In this document: positions 25,470 through 33,654 of the stretch, piece by piece | How positions within the stretch are numbered: position 1 is the first letter of the stretch | Layout: each line of letters opens with the position of its first letter | NCBI GenBank assembly: GCA_036258175.1 | Contig: DATAEE010000137.1 | Location: forward strand, 43,975-107,974 | Origin: DATAEE01 sp036258175 | Lineage (GTDB): Bacteria > Acidobacteriota > Vicinamibacteria > Vicinamibacterales > 2-12-FULL-66-21 | Reading direction: 5' to 3' | DNA length: 64,000 nucleotides | Notes under the pieces: generated by a model | What the model saw: the letters and a program-made list of their open reading frames with translations, nothing else | Told to the model about the DNA's origin: nothing | Databases searched by the model: none | Program-made: the position numbers and the translations under genes

Positions 25470-26922
25470 AGGGCAGCTCGTACGAAGCGTAGAGAAACGC
25501 TCCGGTCTCGGTCTCGTCGTCACCCCAGGTGGTAGGGATCGCCAGGCCAAGGATCAACTGATGATCGCCAAGGTTCCAGCCTCCACGGACACCCGGTGAG
25601 AGCGTGAACACCGTTTCGCGAAATGTGGAGGGATCGCCGACGAGCTCTTGTGAGAGCAGCACACTCTCGAGCATCAGGTTGAACATCGGCCGCACGCGAT
25701 AGATCGCGCTGCCAGCCACGAACGGCGACGTGAGGTTTTCCTCGTGGGTGTCATCGAGATCGGCCTGCGGCAGCCACGTGAGGCCGGCGTTCCAATGCCA
25801 GTACCAATCGCCCATCTGCTTGCTGAACGGCAGATTGATCTGCAGTCCCCACGAGCCGTCGCCTAGGCCGCGCGGCACGCTCCCGAACGGCAGCACGGCG
25901 CTGACACGCGGAGAGAACGCCGGGCGGCCGGGCCCTTCCAGCATCGCCTGATAGCGATAGTTCACCAGTCCGTCGCCGAAGCCGACATTCGTGCCGCCAT
26001 CCAGCCACTGCAACGTGTAAGACAGTTGATGCGTCTGCCCGCCGAGCGGCCACTCCTGCGTGACGCCCGCCGCCCATGCGTCGCCAATGAAAAGCGCACC
26101 AAAGATGTTCTGGAAGATGTTCGCTTCCTGGTTGAACGCTTCCTCGACGAGGAATGAGTTGTCGGTGATCTCGAACGGACGATCGGACGACGCCGTAGCG
26201 GGTGTCTGCGCAGCGGCGGTGCCGGCGAGCGCCAGCGCCACGAGGATCGCGCGAGCCGCCTGAACTAACACCTTCGCCGCGGCGCGCGCCCCAACCGTGA
26301 TGACTCGGTCCTCGGGTCCACGAACGCTGACGCGATCGGCAGCGGGATCGCGACGCTCTATCCGAATCGTCTGTCCGGGTTTCAGATCGCTCTCCTCGAT
26401 GAACCGCAAGAAGTCGGGATCCTGATCGAGCACGCGGCGGATGGTGACTGGCGTCCCCAGCGGACAGGAAAGGAGCGTTTCGTACGCTGGCTGTACGACC
26501 TTGCCCTCCGGACCCGGGATGGGGTCACCGTGCGGATCCACCTCGGGCCTGCCGAGCATTTCGTCCATTCGCTCGATGACGCGATCGGACACGGCATGCT
26601 CGAGCTGCTCGGCCTCTTCATGAACCTCAGTCCAGCTCATCCCCATCACTTGCACGAGGAACAGCTCGACGAGGCGGTGGCGTCTGAGGACTCTTGCCGC
26701 CAGCTTTTCGCCAGCCGCCGTCAAACGAACTCCGGTATACGGCTCGTAGCGGACGAGGCCGGATTCCGCCAGCGTCTTCACCATCGTCGTCGCCGTCCCC
26801 GGAACGACGCCGAGCGCGGAGGAGAGATGCCCCATCGGTACGAGCGCCTTGGGGTCACTCTGAGCGACCTGCGCGTGATAGATGGCCTTCAGGTAGTTCT
26901 CAACTGTTTGAGAAGGCGCCAT
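25459..26922 (-). CDS. DtxR/MntR-type metalloregulator read in frame into an outer-membrane-type protein
   Basis: One open frame of 487 codons holds two proteins. Residues 1-217 are a complete DtxR/MntR regulator: winged helix (TVENYLKAIYHAQ, VPGTATTMVKTLAESGLV), dimer/metal domain (WTEVHEEAEQLEHAVSD, DPHGDPIP) and an SH3/FeoA-like end (PGQTIRIERRD). With no stop codon, the frame continues at a GTG (26271) into LVQAARAILVALALAGTAAAQ, a good signal peptide, and then a beta-rich protein ending FLYASYELPFKR. A single polypeptide cannot sit in both compartments, so internal initiation at 26271 is likely. The ATG at 26922 is preferred over an upstream start because the control region begins there. 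It faces the multicopper oxidase operon. Confidence 0.82.
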   Translation of the reverse strand: MAPSQTVENYLKAIYHAQVAQSDPKALVPMGHLSSALGVVPGTATTMVKTLAESGLVRYEPYTGVRLTAAGEKLAARVLRRHRLVELFLVQVMGMSWTEVHEEAEQLEHAVSDRVIERMDEMLGRPEVDPHGDPIPGPEGKVVQPAYETLLSCPLGTPVTIRRVLDQDPDFLRFIEESDLKPGQTIRIERRDPAADRVSVRGPEDRVITVGARAAAKVLVQAARAILVALALAGTAAAQTPATASSDRPFEITDNSFLVEEAFNQEANIFQNIFGALFIGDAWAAGVTQEWPLGGQTHQLSYTLQWLDGGTNVGFGDGLVNYRYQAMLEGPGRPAFSPRVSAVLPFGSVPRGLGDGSWGLQINLPFSKQMGDWYWHWNAGLTWLPQADLDDTHEENLTSPFVAGSAIYRVRPMFNLMLESVLLSQELVGDPSTFRETVFTLSPGVRGGWNLGDHQLILGLAIPTTWGDDETETGAFLYASYELPFKR

Positions 26923-26951
26923 TTGACTTTGGAACGATACACCTTTATATT
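26923..26951 (+). promoter_or_regulatory. Sigma-70-like promoter of the multicopper oxidase operon
   Basis: TTGACT at 26923-26928, a 17-base spacer, then TATATT at 26946-26951. This is close to consensus and unusual in such GC-rich DNA. It places the transcript start near 26958, within the regulator/oxidase divergent gap. Confidence 0.75.
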
Positions 26952-26965
26952 TTGATTTGTCAAAA
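26950..26965. promoter_or_regulatory. Palindromic operator candidate for the metalloregulator
   Basis: TTTTGA-TTTG-TCAAAA is a perfect 6-bp inverted repeat overlapping the -10 element and expected start of transcription. A related TTTGAC half lies at 26922-26927 near the regulator's own start. Its position, and the adjacent DtxR/MntR gene, suggest autorepression and repression of the oxidase operon by that regulator (inference). Confidence 0.55.
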
Positions 26966-26986
26966 ATACCGATTAGGACTGTCGAG

Positions 26987-28030
26987 ATGAAGGGCTTATC
27001 CAGACGCACGTGGCTTCAGGCGGCCGGGCTCGGAACGCTGGGCGCGGGAGTTCTCGCACGCCGCGGCGCCCGGGCGCAGGCGCAGGGTCCGGCCGGCGCC
27101 TTTTCGCACGGCTCGCACGCGATGGGGGTGGTCGGCCGTGTCTCGACCGAAACGTTCGATCCGATGGCGTACCTCAAGGCCTGGAACTTCTCGGACCTTG
27201 CGCCTGAGCGGCGATCGAAGTTCTACCGGGAGACGCCACGGCCCGACGGTTCGCTCTTGCGCGAATACGAAATCTTCGCGGTAGACCGTGAGATAGAGAT
27301 TGCGCCGGGCGTCTTTTTTCCGGCCTGGACTTACAACGGACAGGTGCCCGGCCCGACGATCCGCGCCACCGAGGGGGATCGGGTGCGGATCCGGTTCGCC
27401 AACGGCGGGTCGCATCCGCACACGATGCATTTCCACGGCTGGCATCACCCGGACATGGATGGTTCGCTGCACGAACATCAAGTGATGCCGGGCGGGACAT
27501 TCTTATATGAGTTCGATGCTGAGCCGTTCGGGCTGCACTTGTACCACTGCCACGCGGTTCCGCTGAAGCGCCATATCCACAAGGGTCTCTACGGCGCGTT
27601 CATCGTCGATCCGAAAGGCGGCCGTCCGGCTGCCGACGAGTTCGTGATGGTGATGAACGCGTTCGATACGAATTTCGACGCCGACAACGAGGTGTACGCA
27701 GTCAACACGGTCGCGCACCACTTCATGCACTCGCCGATTCGCGTCAAAGTCGGTGAGCGTGTGCGCATCTATTTGATCAATGTCACCGAGTTCGATTTCG
27801 TGAACAGCCTACATCTCCACGGCATGTTCTTCGACGTCTTCCGTACCGGTACGTCGATGACGACGAGCGAAGTGACCGACACGCTCATGCTGTGTCAGGG
27901 GGAGCGTGCGATCGTCGAAACGCGTTTCCGCTATCCGGGCGACTTCATGTTTCACGCGCACCAGAGCGAATTCGCCGAGTTGGGGTGGATGGGTCTGTTC
28001 CGCGCTGAGGGGGGCCGCAGTGAAACCTGA
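26987..28030 (+). CDS. Tat-exported two-domain multicopper oxidase
   Basis: A 347-aa protein with a twin-arginine signal (SRRTWLQAAGLGTLGAG). Domain 1 has HPHTMHFHGWHHP and HLYHCHAVPLKRHIHKGL (Cys and His of a type 1 copper site with no axial Met). Domain 2 has HLHGMFFDV and FMFHAHQSEF for the interdomain copper. This matches two-domain multicopper oxidases related to nitrite reductases. The oxidised substrate is unknown; a metal such as Mn, Fe or Cu is likely given the regulator and ZIP transporter. The ATG at 26987 is preferred because the promoter's start site lies after the earlier TTG. Confidence 0.9.
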   Translation: MKGLSRRTWLQAAGLGTLGAGVLARRGARAQAQGPAGAFSHGSHAMGVVGRVSTETFDPMAYLKAWNFSDLAPERRSKFYRETPRPDGSLLREYEIFAVDREIEIAPGVFFPAWTYNGQVPGPTIRATEGDRVRIRFANGGSHPHTMHFHGWHHPDMDGSLHEHQVMPGGTFLYEFDAEPFGLHLYHCHAVPLKRHIHKGLYGAFIVDPKGGRPAADEFVMVMNAFDTNFDADNEVYAVNTVAHHFMHSPIRVKVGERVRIYLINVTEFDFVNSLHLHGMFFDVFRTGTSMTTSEVTDTLMLCQGERAIVETRFRYPGDFMFHAHQSEFAELGWMGLFRAEGGRSET

Positions 28031-29246
28031 GGCGCTCGACAGCACGGTTCAGCGCGACGCAACCGCCCGACCTGAGTCGAGATCTCGGTCGAATCTCTGG
28101 CTGATCGCGATCCTTCCGCTCCTCCTGCTCGCAGGGCTTGTCGTGTTGCTGTTGCGCTGGGGGCCGGCGGATGCGCTGCGGGGCGAAGGGGCGCCTCCGG
28201 TAGAGATTCTGACTTTTCAGCGCGTAACGCTCGGGCCTGACGGCATCACCGCCACGGTCATGAACGACGGACCGGATCCGGTGACGATTGCGCAGGTCGT
28301 CGTGGACGATGCGTACTGGCAGTTCACCGTCGAGGGTGGGAACGTTCTCCATCACCTGGGTCGAGCGACGCTCAAGATTCCGTATCCATGGGTGCAGGGA
28401 GAAGCCCACGCGCTCAAGATCCTCTCGGCGACAGGCACGGCGTTCGAGCATGAGATCGCCGTCGCGGTGGAAACGCCGCGTGCCGACCTCAAACACCTCG
28501 GCATCTTCGCGTTGATTGGCCTGTACGTCGGCGTGATCCCGGTTGCGCTTGGGCTGTTGTGGTTCCCCCTCGTGGCGCGGCTCGGAAAGCGGGGCCTCGA
28601 CTTTCTGCTGGCGTTGACCATCGGACTGCTCGTCTTCCTGCTCGTCGACGCTACGGACGAAGGGCTGGAAATCGCTCGAGGCATTCCGGGATCTTTCCAG
28701 GGCACCACGTTGTTCCTGTTCGGCGCTGCCGCTGCTTTCTTTTCGCTCGAGGCGCTCGGCACGGCGCTGAAGGCGCGCAGAAAGGCGAGCGCTGGCTGGG
28801 CCACGGCGCTCCTTGTCGCAGTCGGTATTGGATTGCACAACTTCGGTGAAGGGCTTGCGATCGGCGCGGCCTTCGCGCTTGGCGAGGCGGCGCTCGGGAC
28901 GTTGTTGATCATCGGATTCACGCTGCACAACACGACCGAGGGGCTCGCGATCATCGCGCCGCTGGCGCGCGAGCGCGTGCCTGTGCGCGACCTGGTGTTC
29001 CTCGGGCTGATCGGCGGAGTGCCGACAATCCTCGGAGCGTGGCTCGGCGGGCTCGTCTATTCGCCGGTGTTGTCCGTCCTGTTCCTGTCAATTGGCGCTG
29101 GCGCGATCGCGCAGGTCGTCAACCTGATCGCGCGACAGATGGCGGGCGGTGAAGCCGTAACGCGGTATTTCACGCAAGGAACGGTACTCGCGGGATTGGC
29201 GACGGGTTTCGTCATCATGTACTCGACCGGAATGCTGGTGGGCTGA
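28020..29246 (+). CDS. ZIP family metal transporter with N-terminal extracytoplasmic domain
   Basis: A 408-aa protein. A first helix (LIAILPLLLLAGLVVLLL) is followed by an about 100-residue beta domain (VEILTFQRVTLGPDGITATVMNDG), then a ZIP core with HNFGEGLAIG and HNTTEGLAI, the metal-binding helices IV and V. ZIP proteins move Zn, Fe or Mn into the cytosol. The GTG start overlaps the multicopper oxidase by 11 bases and the stop overlaps the cupredoxin gene, so the three are coupled. The extra soluble domain is not usual for the family and may sense or deliver metal. Confidence 0.9.
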   Translation: MKPEALDSTVQRDATARPESRSRSNLWLIAILPLLLLAGLVVLLLRWGPADALRGEGAPPVEILTFQRVTLGPDGITATVMNDGPDPVTIAQVVVDDAYWQFTVEGGNVLHHLGRATLKIPYPWVQGEAHALKILSATGTAFEHEIAVAVETPRADLKHLGIFALIGLYVGVIPVALGLLWFPLVARLGKRGLDFLLALTIGLLVFLLVDATDEGLEIARGIPGSFQGTTLFLFGAAAAFFSLEALGTALKARRKASAGWATALLVAVGIGLHNFGEGLAIGAAFALGEAALGTLLIIGFTLHNTTEGLAIIAPLARERVPVRDLVFLGLIGGVPTILGAWLGGLVYSPVLSVLFLSIGAGAIAQVVNLIARQMAGGEAVTRYFTQGTVLAGLATGFVIMYSTGMLVG

Positions 29247-29680
29247 TGGGATTCCTTGGAAACCACAGGCGCTTCGCCTGGATGTTCGTCAGCTTCGTGG
29301 CCGCGACCGCCATTGGCGCGATCGCGTTGCTGCCTCTGGGCGCGGATACGCTGGGCCTGGGTCGAGTCGCATCCTCCGGGAAGGCGCCGCGCGAGATCGT
29401 CCTCGTCGCACGGGACATGGGCTTTTACCTCGACGGCGGCCGCACGGAGAATCCGACGCTTCGCCTCAAGGCGGGCGAGAACGTCCGTCTCGTGCTCCGA
29501 AACGAGGAGCCCGGCGTCGTCCACGATTTCGCGGTATCCGCGTGGAAGGTGGGAACCCGCCGGCTGCAGGCGCAGGAACGCGACACCGTCAGCTTCCGCG
29601 TTTCCGAGACACCCGGTCAGTACGAATACCTCTGCAACCCGCACGCCTCGATGATGCGTGGCATCATCGAGGTGGAATGA
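29246..29680 (+). CDS. Membrane-anchored cupredoxin
   Basis: A 144-aa protein with one N-terminal membrane anchor (FAWMFVSFVAATAIGAIALL) and a plastocyanin-like domain. Type 1 copper ligands are recognisable: His in GVVHDF and the C-x2-H-x3-M pattern in YLCNPHASMM. It probably shuttles electrons or carries copper to the multicopper oxidase encoded upstream. The start overlaps the ZIP stop by one base, and the stop overlaps the UbiE start. Confidence 0.88.
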   Translation: MGFLGNHRRFAWMFVSFVAATAIGAIALLPLGADTLGLGRVASSGKAPREIVLVARDMGFYLDGGRTENPTLRLKAGENVRLVLRNEEPGVVHDFAVSAWKVGTRRLQAQERDTVSFRVSETPGQYEYLCNPHASMMRGIIEVE

Positions 29681-30426
29681 CCGGGCGGCCGGACCTCCGA
29701 TCTTCGCTCGACACGCCCGCCGGGAAGCGGCGCTACGTGCGCCGGCTCTTCGCCACCATCGCCGATCGCTACGATCTGATTACGGTGTTGCTGTCGTATG
29801 GCGGCGACGCTCGGTGGAAGCAGCGGCTCGTGTCGATGTCGGGAGCGGCGCCGGGCGTCCGTGCGCTCGACCTCGCGTGCGGCACTGGAGACATCGCGTA
29901 TGCGGCGGCTGCCCGCGGCGCGCGAGTCACGGGGCTCGACATCACCTATCGAATGGTGGAGCTCGCGAAAGAAAAGGGGACAGCCACCTTTTTACAGAAC
30001 TCGAAAAAAGGTGGCTGTCCCCTTTTTCTCGTCGGCGACATGCTCGCGCTGCCATTCGCGGACTCGAGTTTCGATCTCGTGACCACCGGCTACGGAATCC
30101 GGAACGTGCCGGACATCGATGTTGCAATCGGGGAAATTCGCCGGGTGCTGAGACCGGGCGGTCTTTTTCTGTCGCTCGACTTCAACCGCCCATCCAACAC
30201 GCTCCTCCGCTCGGTGTATCTCGGCTATCTCACGGTCGTCGGATCCACGCTCGGTTGGGTTCTCCACCGCGATCCGGATACGTATCGCTATATTCCCGAG
30301 AGCATCCGGCGCTACCCGGGCGCGGAAGCAATCGTTGATCGGCTCGCGGCTCATGGATTCGGCTCGCCACGGTATCTGCCCGTGCTCGGTGGACTCATGG
30401 CTATCCACGCCGCGGTAGCATCCTGA
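29677..30426 (+). CDS. menG: UbiE/MenG-type methyltransferase carrying an inserted repeat
   Basis: SAM-dependent C-methyltransferase of 249 aa. Motif I is DLACGTGD; the family segments GIRNVPDID, LRPGGLFLSLDF and YRYIPESIRRYPG are present. It is expected to methylate demethylmenaquinone (MqnD/MqnE are also in this window). Between TGLDITYRMVELA and LVGDMLALPF, where relatives have a short loop, the protein reads KEKGTATFLQNSKKGGCPLF. That stretch is encoded by a 55-bp palindromic element. The start ATG overlaps the cupredoxin stop. Confidence 0.9.
   Translation: MTGRPDLRSSLDTPAGKRRYVRRLFATIADRYDLITVLLSYGGDARWKQRLVSMSGAAPGVRALDLACGTGDIAYAAAARGARVTGLDITYRMVELAKEKGTATFLQNSKKGGCPLFLVGDMLALPFADSSFDLVTTGYGIRNVPDIDVAIGEIRRVLRPGGLFLSLDFNRPSNTLLRSVYLGYLTVVGSTLGWVLHRDPDTYRYIPESIRRYPGAEAIVDRLAAHGFGSPRYLPVLGGLMAIHAAVAS
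29972..30026. repeat. Palindromic element inserted in frame in the UbiE gene
   Basis: Two perfectly complementary 22-base arms (29972-29993 and 30005-30026, both built on AAAAGGGGACAGCCACC and its complement) with an 11-base loop. A solo copy of the arm, with T for C at one position, occurs at 40665-40686. This is the layout of a REP-like element mobilised in trans. No RAYT transposase gene lies in the window. Confidence 0.9.
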
Positions 30427-30430
30427 ACGT

Positions 30431-30850
30431 ATGGAGCCCGACGTCTCGAAGTGGTCCGGAGAAGGAACGTTCACTCAAACCCTTGTGGAGTTATTGAAGA
30501 CCGTGGAAGGGATCGCGTTCATACGCGTGGAGGACGCTCCGGCAACCCGGTCGGATGCCGACTACAACTTCATCAGCAACGAAGTCTATGTCGCCTTTGC
30601 GACACGTACGCGGCGCGAGCGCATCACCCGGTTCGGGTTTCTGCCCGGATCAAAGGATGTGACTGAAAAGGCGATGAACCTCCAGGATCTGGAGCGTGTA
30701 TTGGAGGCGGCGCCCGGCGTTGGCGCTCCAGACTTCGCAGATCACGGCATGATCCAGTATCTTCGATCAGAGCGGATCGTCCCGGCTTACCAGACACGCG
30801 GTTACAAACTCGTCGAGCTTGTGCGCATTTATGAGGTGAGTCCGACCTAA
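30431..30850 (+). CDS. Hypothetical cytoplasmic protein
   Basis: A 139-aa protein, MEPDVSKWSGEGTFTQ, with no signal or membrane segment. It has mixed alpha/beta character (VAFATRTRRERITRFGFLPG, LQDLERVLEAAPG) and no recognised family. The ATG starts five bases after the UbiE stop; no clear ribosome-binding site is seen, so it may be coupled to UbiE. Codon use fits the neighbourhood. Confidence 0.65.
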   Translation: MEPDVSKWSGEGTFTQTLVELLKTVEGIAFIRVEDAPATRSDADYNFISNEVYVAFATRTRRERITRFGFLPGSKDVTEKAMNLQDLERVLEAAPGVGAPDFADHGMIQYLRSERIVPAYQTRGYKLVELVRIYEVSPT

Positions 30851-30927
30851 AGACGGAGCGTAACGGTTCCGACAACACAGTGGGAGCGGTCCGGCACGCT
30901 CCATGCGATCTCACGGACCTGCACACG

Positions 30928-33198
30928 ATGTCACTCATCGACTCGCTTCTTTCGGCGGTCATCCGGCTCGATGGTGACGCGCTCGTCATGCACGTCGGTG
31001 AAAAACCGTACGTCGTCACATCCTCCTCGACCGAACTGAATGCGTTTCGCGGTCCGCTGGCCTGGGGACAGGTCGAACTCTCCTCGAAGCTGCTGACGAC
31101 TGAAGCCGTCTCTGCGATGCTCGACCAGCTGCTGCCTCAGGAGGTTCGCGGCTCGCTCGAGGAAGTGGGCGCCGTGGAGCACGAGCTGTCGCACGGCCAG
31201 GACGGCTCCCGGTTCGTCGTGATCGCCGCGCGGGGCGGCCCGGATATCTGGCTCGAGATCCGGCACGTCCGCCCGCCAGCGGCGGCCGCGGCGGCGCAAC
31301 CGGCGCGACCGGCGGAAACGGTACCTCAGGCATCCGAAGCGCCACGGCACGTCCAGGAAGAGCCTCACACCGCGCAGCCGGCGCCGCAGGCGGTTGAAAC
31401 GGCGGCAGAAGACGTCGTCCAGCAGGAGCCATCCGCGCCGGAACCGGCGCCGGTCCCGGCAGAGCCCGCGGTGGCTGCCCAGCACGCACCAGCTCCGGAA
31501 GTCGCGCTGGAAACCTTTGCGGAAGAAGAATCGGCCGTTGCACCCGCGCCGGTCGCATCGGATCCCGCTCCGTCAGCCGAGGCGCCGCCCGCACCAGCTG
31601 CCGAACCACTGAGCGCACCTTCGCAGCCAGAACCGCAGGCCGTGCCTGTCGCGGCCGCTTCGCCAACCGCACCGATTGCGATGGACACCGAGATTCCCGA
31701 GCTCGAACTCGTCCCCGATGTTGACCAGGAGGCGCCGACACAAGCGGACGTGGATGCGATGCTGGCATCCACCGCAGCGGCGCTGCTCGAAGCTGAAGGT
31801 CAACTGCGGCTTCAGGAAGTGGAATCGTCCAAGCCAGCCGAGCACGCCGAAGCCGTCCGAGCCGAGGTGGTGCGTGACGTTCAACTCGATCTGGCGGCCT
31901 TGACGAGTGCCGCGCCGGCCGCTCCGCCCGTGCCAGAGGTTCCGGCTGCTGAAGAGCAGCAGCCCGGGCCGGTTGCCGAGCACGAGCCCGTATCGTCGGA
32001 TGCCGACGTCGCCGCGCGCGAGGAGGAACGCACGTCACCGGCCGTCGTTGTGCCGATCGCGCGGGTCGTCCGCGAGACGCCGCCTCCGCAGCAGGTCGCC
32101 GCGCCGTCCGACCTGGATCGTTTGCTGCGCATTGCGGCCGCGCGCGGTGCGTCAGCCTTGTACACGGTCGCGCGTGCGAAGCCGGTCGTGCGCGTCGATG
32201 GCGAAATGCAGGCGCTCGATTCCGAAGATCTGCTCACACCCGAAGTGGTCGAGGCGTTCACGATGAGCGTGGCGCCCGTGACGACACGAGAGGCCGTTCG
32301 CGCGGGCGAGACGACCGAGTGGATGTGCGACATGGCGGACGTGGGACGCGTGCGGTGTCTGAGCTTCCGCGATCACCGCGGGCCAGGCGCGATCTTCCGC
32401 ATGCTGCCGCCGCGCGCGATTTCGGCCGAGCAGCTCGGCCTGTCGAAGGAAATACAGACGTTGTCGGCGCTGCCCGATGGACTCGTCCTGCTCGCCAGCC
32501 CGCGTGGCAGCGGCGCGTCCACGCTGGTCGCCGCGTTCGTGGATCTCGTGAACCGGACGCGGAGCGAGCACGTCGTCACGATCGAGTCCCAAATCCTTTT
32601 CCTCCATGAAGCAAAGCGATCGTTTGTGAGCCAGCGCGAAGTCCGCGGTCGCGGCGACGAGATGGCGGCGGCGGCGCGGGCCGCGCTCCGCGAAGATCCC
32701 GACGTGCTGGTGATTGAGGAGCTGGCGTCGGCCGATGCCGTTGCGGCAGCCGTCGAGGCGGCTCAGAGCGGACGCCTGGTGTTCGGAGGCCTGCGTGCGT
32801 CCACGGCGGAGGCAGCGATCGAGCGGCTTCTCGAGCAGGCGCCATCCGAACGCCGCCCACAGCTTCGAAGCGCGCTCGCGTCGACACTTCGCGGCGTCGT
32901 TGCCCAGGCGCTCCTTCGGAAACGGGGCGGCGGCCGCGTCGCCGCGCGCGAGCTTCTGCTCAATACCCCCGCAGTCGCTGCGCTGATTGCCGAGGGAAAC
33001 CTGTTCCAGATCCGTGCGGCGCTGCAGAGCGGCCGCAAGCTCGGCATGGTCCCGCTCAACGACGCGCTGACGGCGCTCGTCCGTGCGGGCGTCGTCGATC
33101 CGGGCGAAGCTCACCGGAAGGCGATCGACCGCGAAGGGCTCGTGGCGCAGCTGCGGCGCGAAGGGATCGACACGTCGTTCGTCGAAAGGCTGGCGTAA
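30928..33198 (+). CDS. PilT/VirB11-like protein with degraded ATPase motifs and long linker
   Basis: A 756-aa protein in three parts: an N-terminal domain (1-115), an Ala/Pro/Glu-rich linker (about 116-392) and a PilT-type domain (about 393-756). The PilT core is clear from surrounding sequence (LVNRTRSEHVVTIES, ALREDPDVLVIEE, GRVAARELLLNTPAVAALI), but key residues are changed. The Walker A loop reads SPRGSGAST with Ala530 in place of the essential Lys; the Asp box TIEDP is TIESQ; the His box is GLRAST with Arg623 for His. It is probably a non-catalytic partner of a real pilus retraction ATPase. The ATG at 30928 is preferred to the GTG at 30880. Confidence 0.85.
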   Translation: MSLIDSLLSAVIRLDGDALVMHVGEKPYVVTSSSTELNAFRGPLAWGQVELSSKLLTTEAVSAMLDQLLPQEVRGSLEEVGAVEHELSHGQDGSRFVVIAARGGPDIWLEIRHVRPPAAAAAAQPARPAETVPQASEAPRHVQEEPHTAQPAPQAVETAAEDVVQQEPSAPEPAPVPAEPAVAAQHAPAPEVALETFAEEESAVAPAPVASDPAPSAEAPPAPAAEPLSAPSQPEPQAVPVAAASPTAPIAMDTEIPELELVPDVDQEAPTQADVDAMLASTAAALLEAEGQLRLQEVESSKPAEHAEAVRAEVVRDVQLDLAALTSAAPAAPPVPEVPAAEEQQPGPVAEHEPVSSDADVAAREEERTSPAVVVPIARVVRETPPPQQVAAPSDLDRLLRIAAARGASALYTVARAKPVVRVDGEMQALDSEDLLTPEVVEAFTMSVAPVTTREAVRAGETTEWMCDMADVGRVRCLSFRDHRGPGAIFRMLPPRAISAEQLGLSKEIQTLSALPDGLVLLASPRGSGASTLVAAFVDLVNRTRSEHVVTIESQILFLHEAKRSFVSQREVRGRGDEMAAAARAALREDPDVLVIEELASADAVAAAVEAAQSGRLVFGGLRASTAEAAIERLLEQAPSERRPQLRSALASTLRGVVAQALLRKRGGGRVAARELLLNTPAVAALIAEGNLFQIRAALQSGRKLGMVPLNDALTALVRAGVVDPGEAHRKAIDREGLVAQLRREGIDTSFVERLA

Positions 33199-33630
33199 GT
33201 GGCCGAGATCGCGGATGTCCGCCGGCGCGTGCGCCAGCGGATCGAGGACGCCCGCCGGCGCGCCGCCGAACGGCGCACGCAAGTCGACACCGCCGAACGC
33301 GATTTCGCGCAGTTCCTCTCGGCGGTTGCGGCCCCCATCTTCAGACAATTCGCTCAGGCGCTCGTCGCGGAGGGATATCCATTCTCGGTCAACTCACCGG
33401 CTGGGCAACTGCGTCTGGTCTCCGAGCGGTCCCGGACCGACTACATCGAAATGGAGCTCGATCCACTCCTCGATCCTCCGCAGGCCATCGGACGCACAAG
33501 CCGAACCCATGGCACCCGCACCGTGACCTCCGAGCGGCCCGTGCGGACCGACGCGAAGGTCCACGAACTGACCGAGACCGACGTGCTGGATTTTCTCACC
33601 GCGGAGATCGGGCCGTTCGTCGAACGGTGA
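33199..33630 (+). CDS. Hypothetical coiled-coil protein next to the PilT-like gene
   Basis: A 143-aa protein beginning MAEIADVRRRVRQRIEDARR, with a basic coiled-coil over residues 1-45 and a mixed C-terminal part. There is no export signal. The GTG start follows the previous stop directly, so it is co-transcribed with the PilT-like protein and may act with it. No family recognised. Confidence 0.65.
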   Translation: MAEIADVRRRVRQRIEDARRRAAERRTQVDTAERDFAQFLSAVAAPIFRQFAQALVAEGYPFSVNSPAGQLRLVSERSRTDYIEMELDPLLDPPQAIGRTSRTHGTRTVTSERPVRTDAKVHELTETDVLDFLTAEIGPFVER

Positions 33631-33654
33631 CCGTGGATTGCACGGGTCTGCTAC

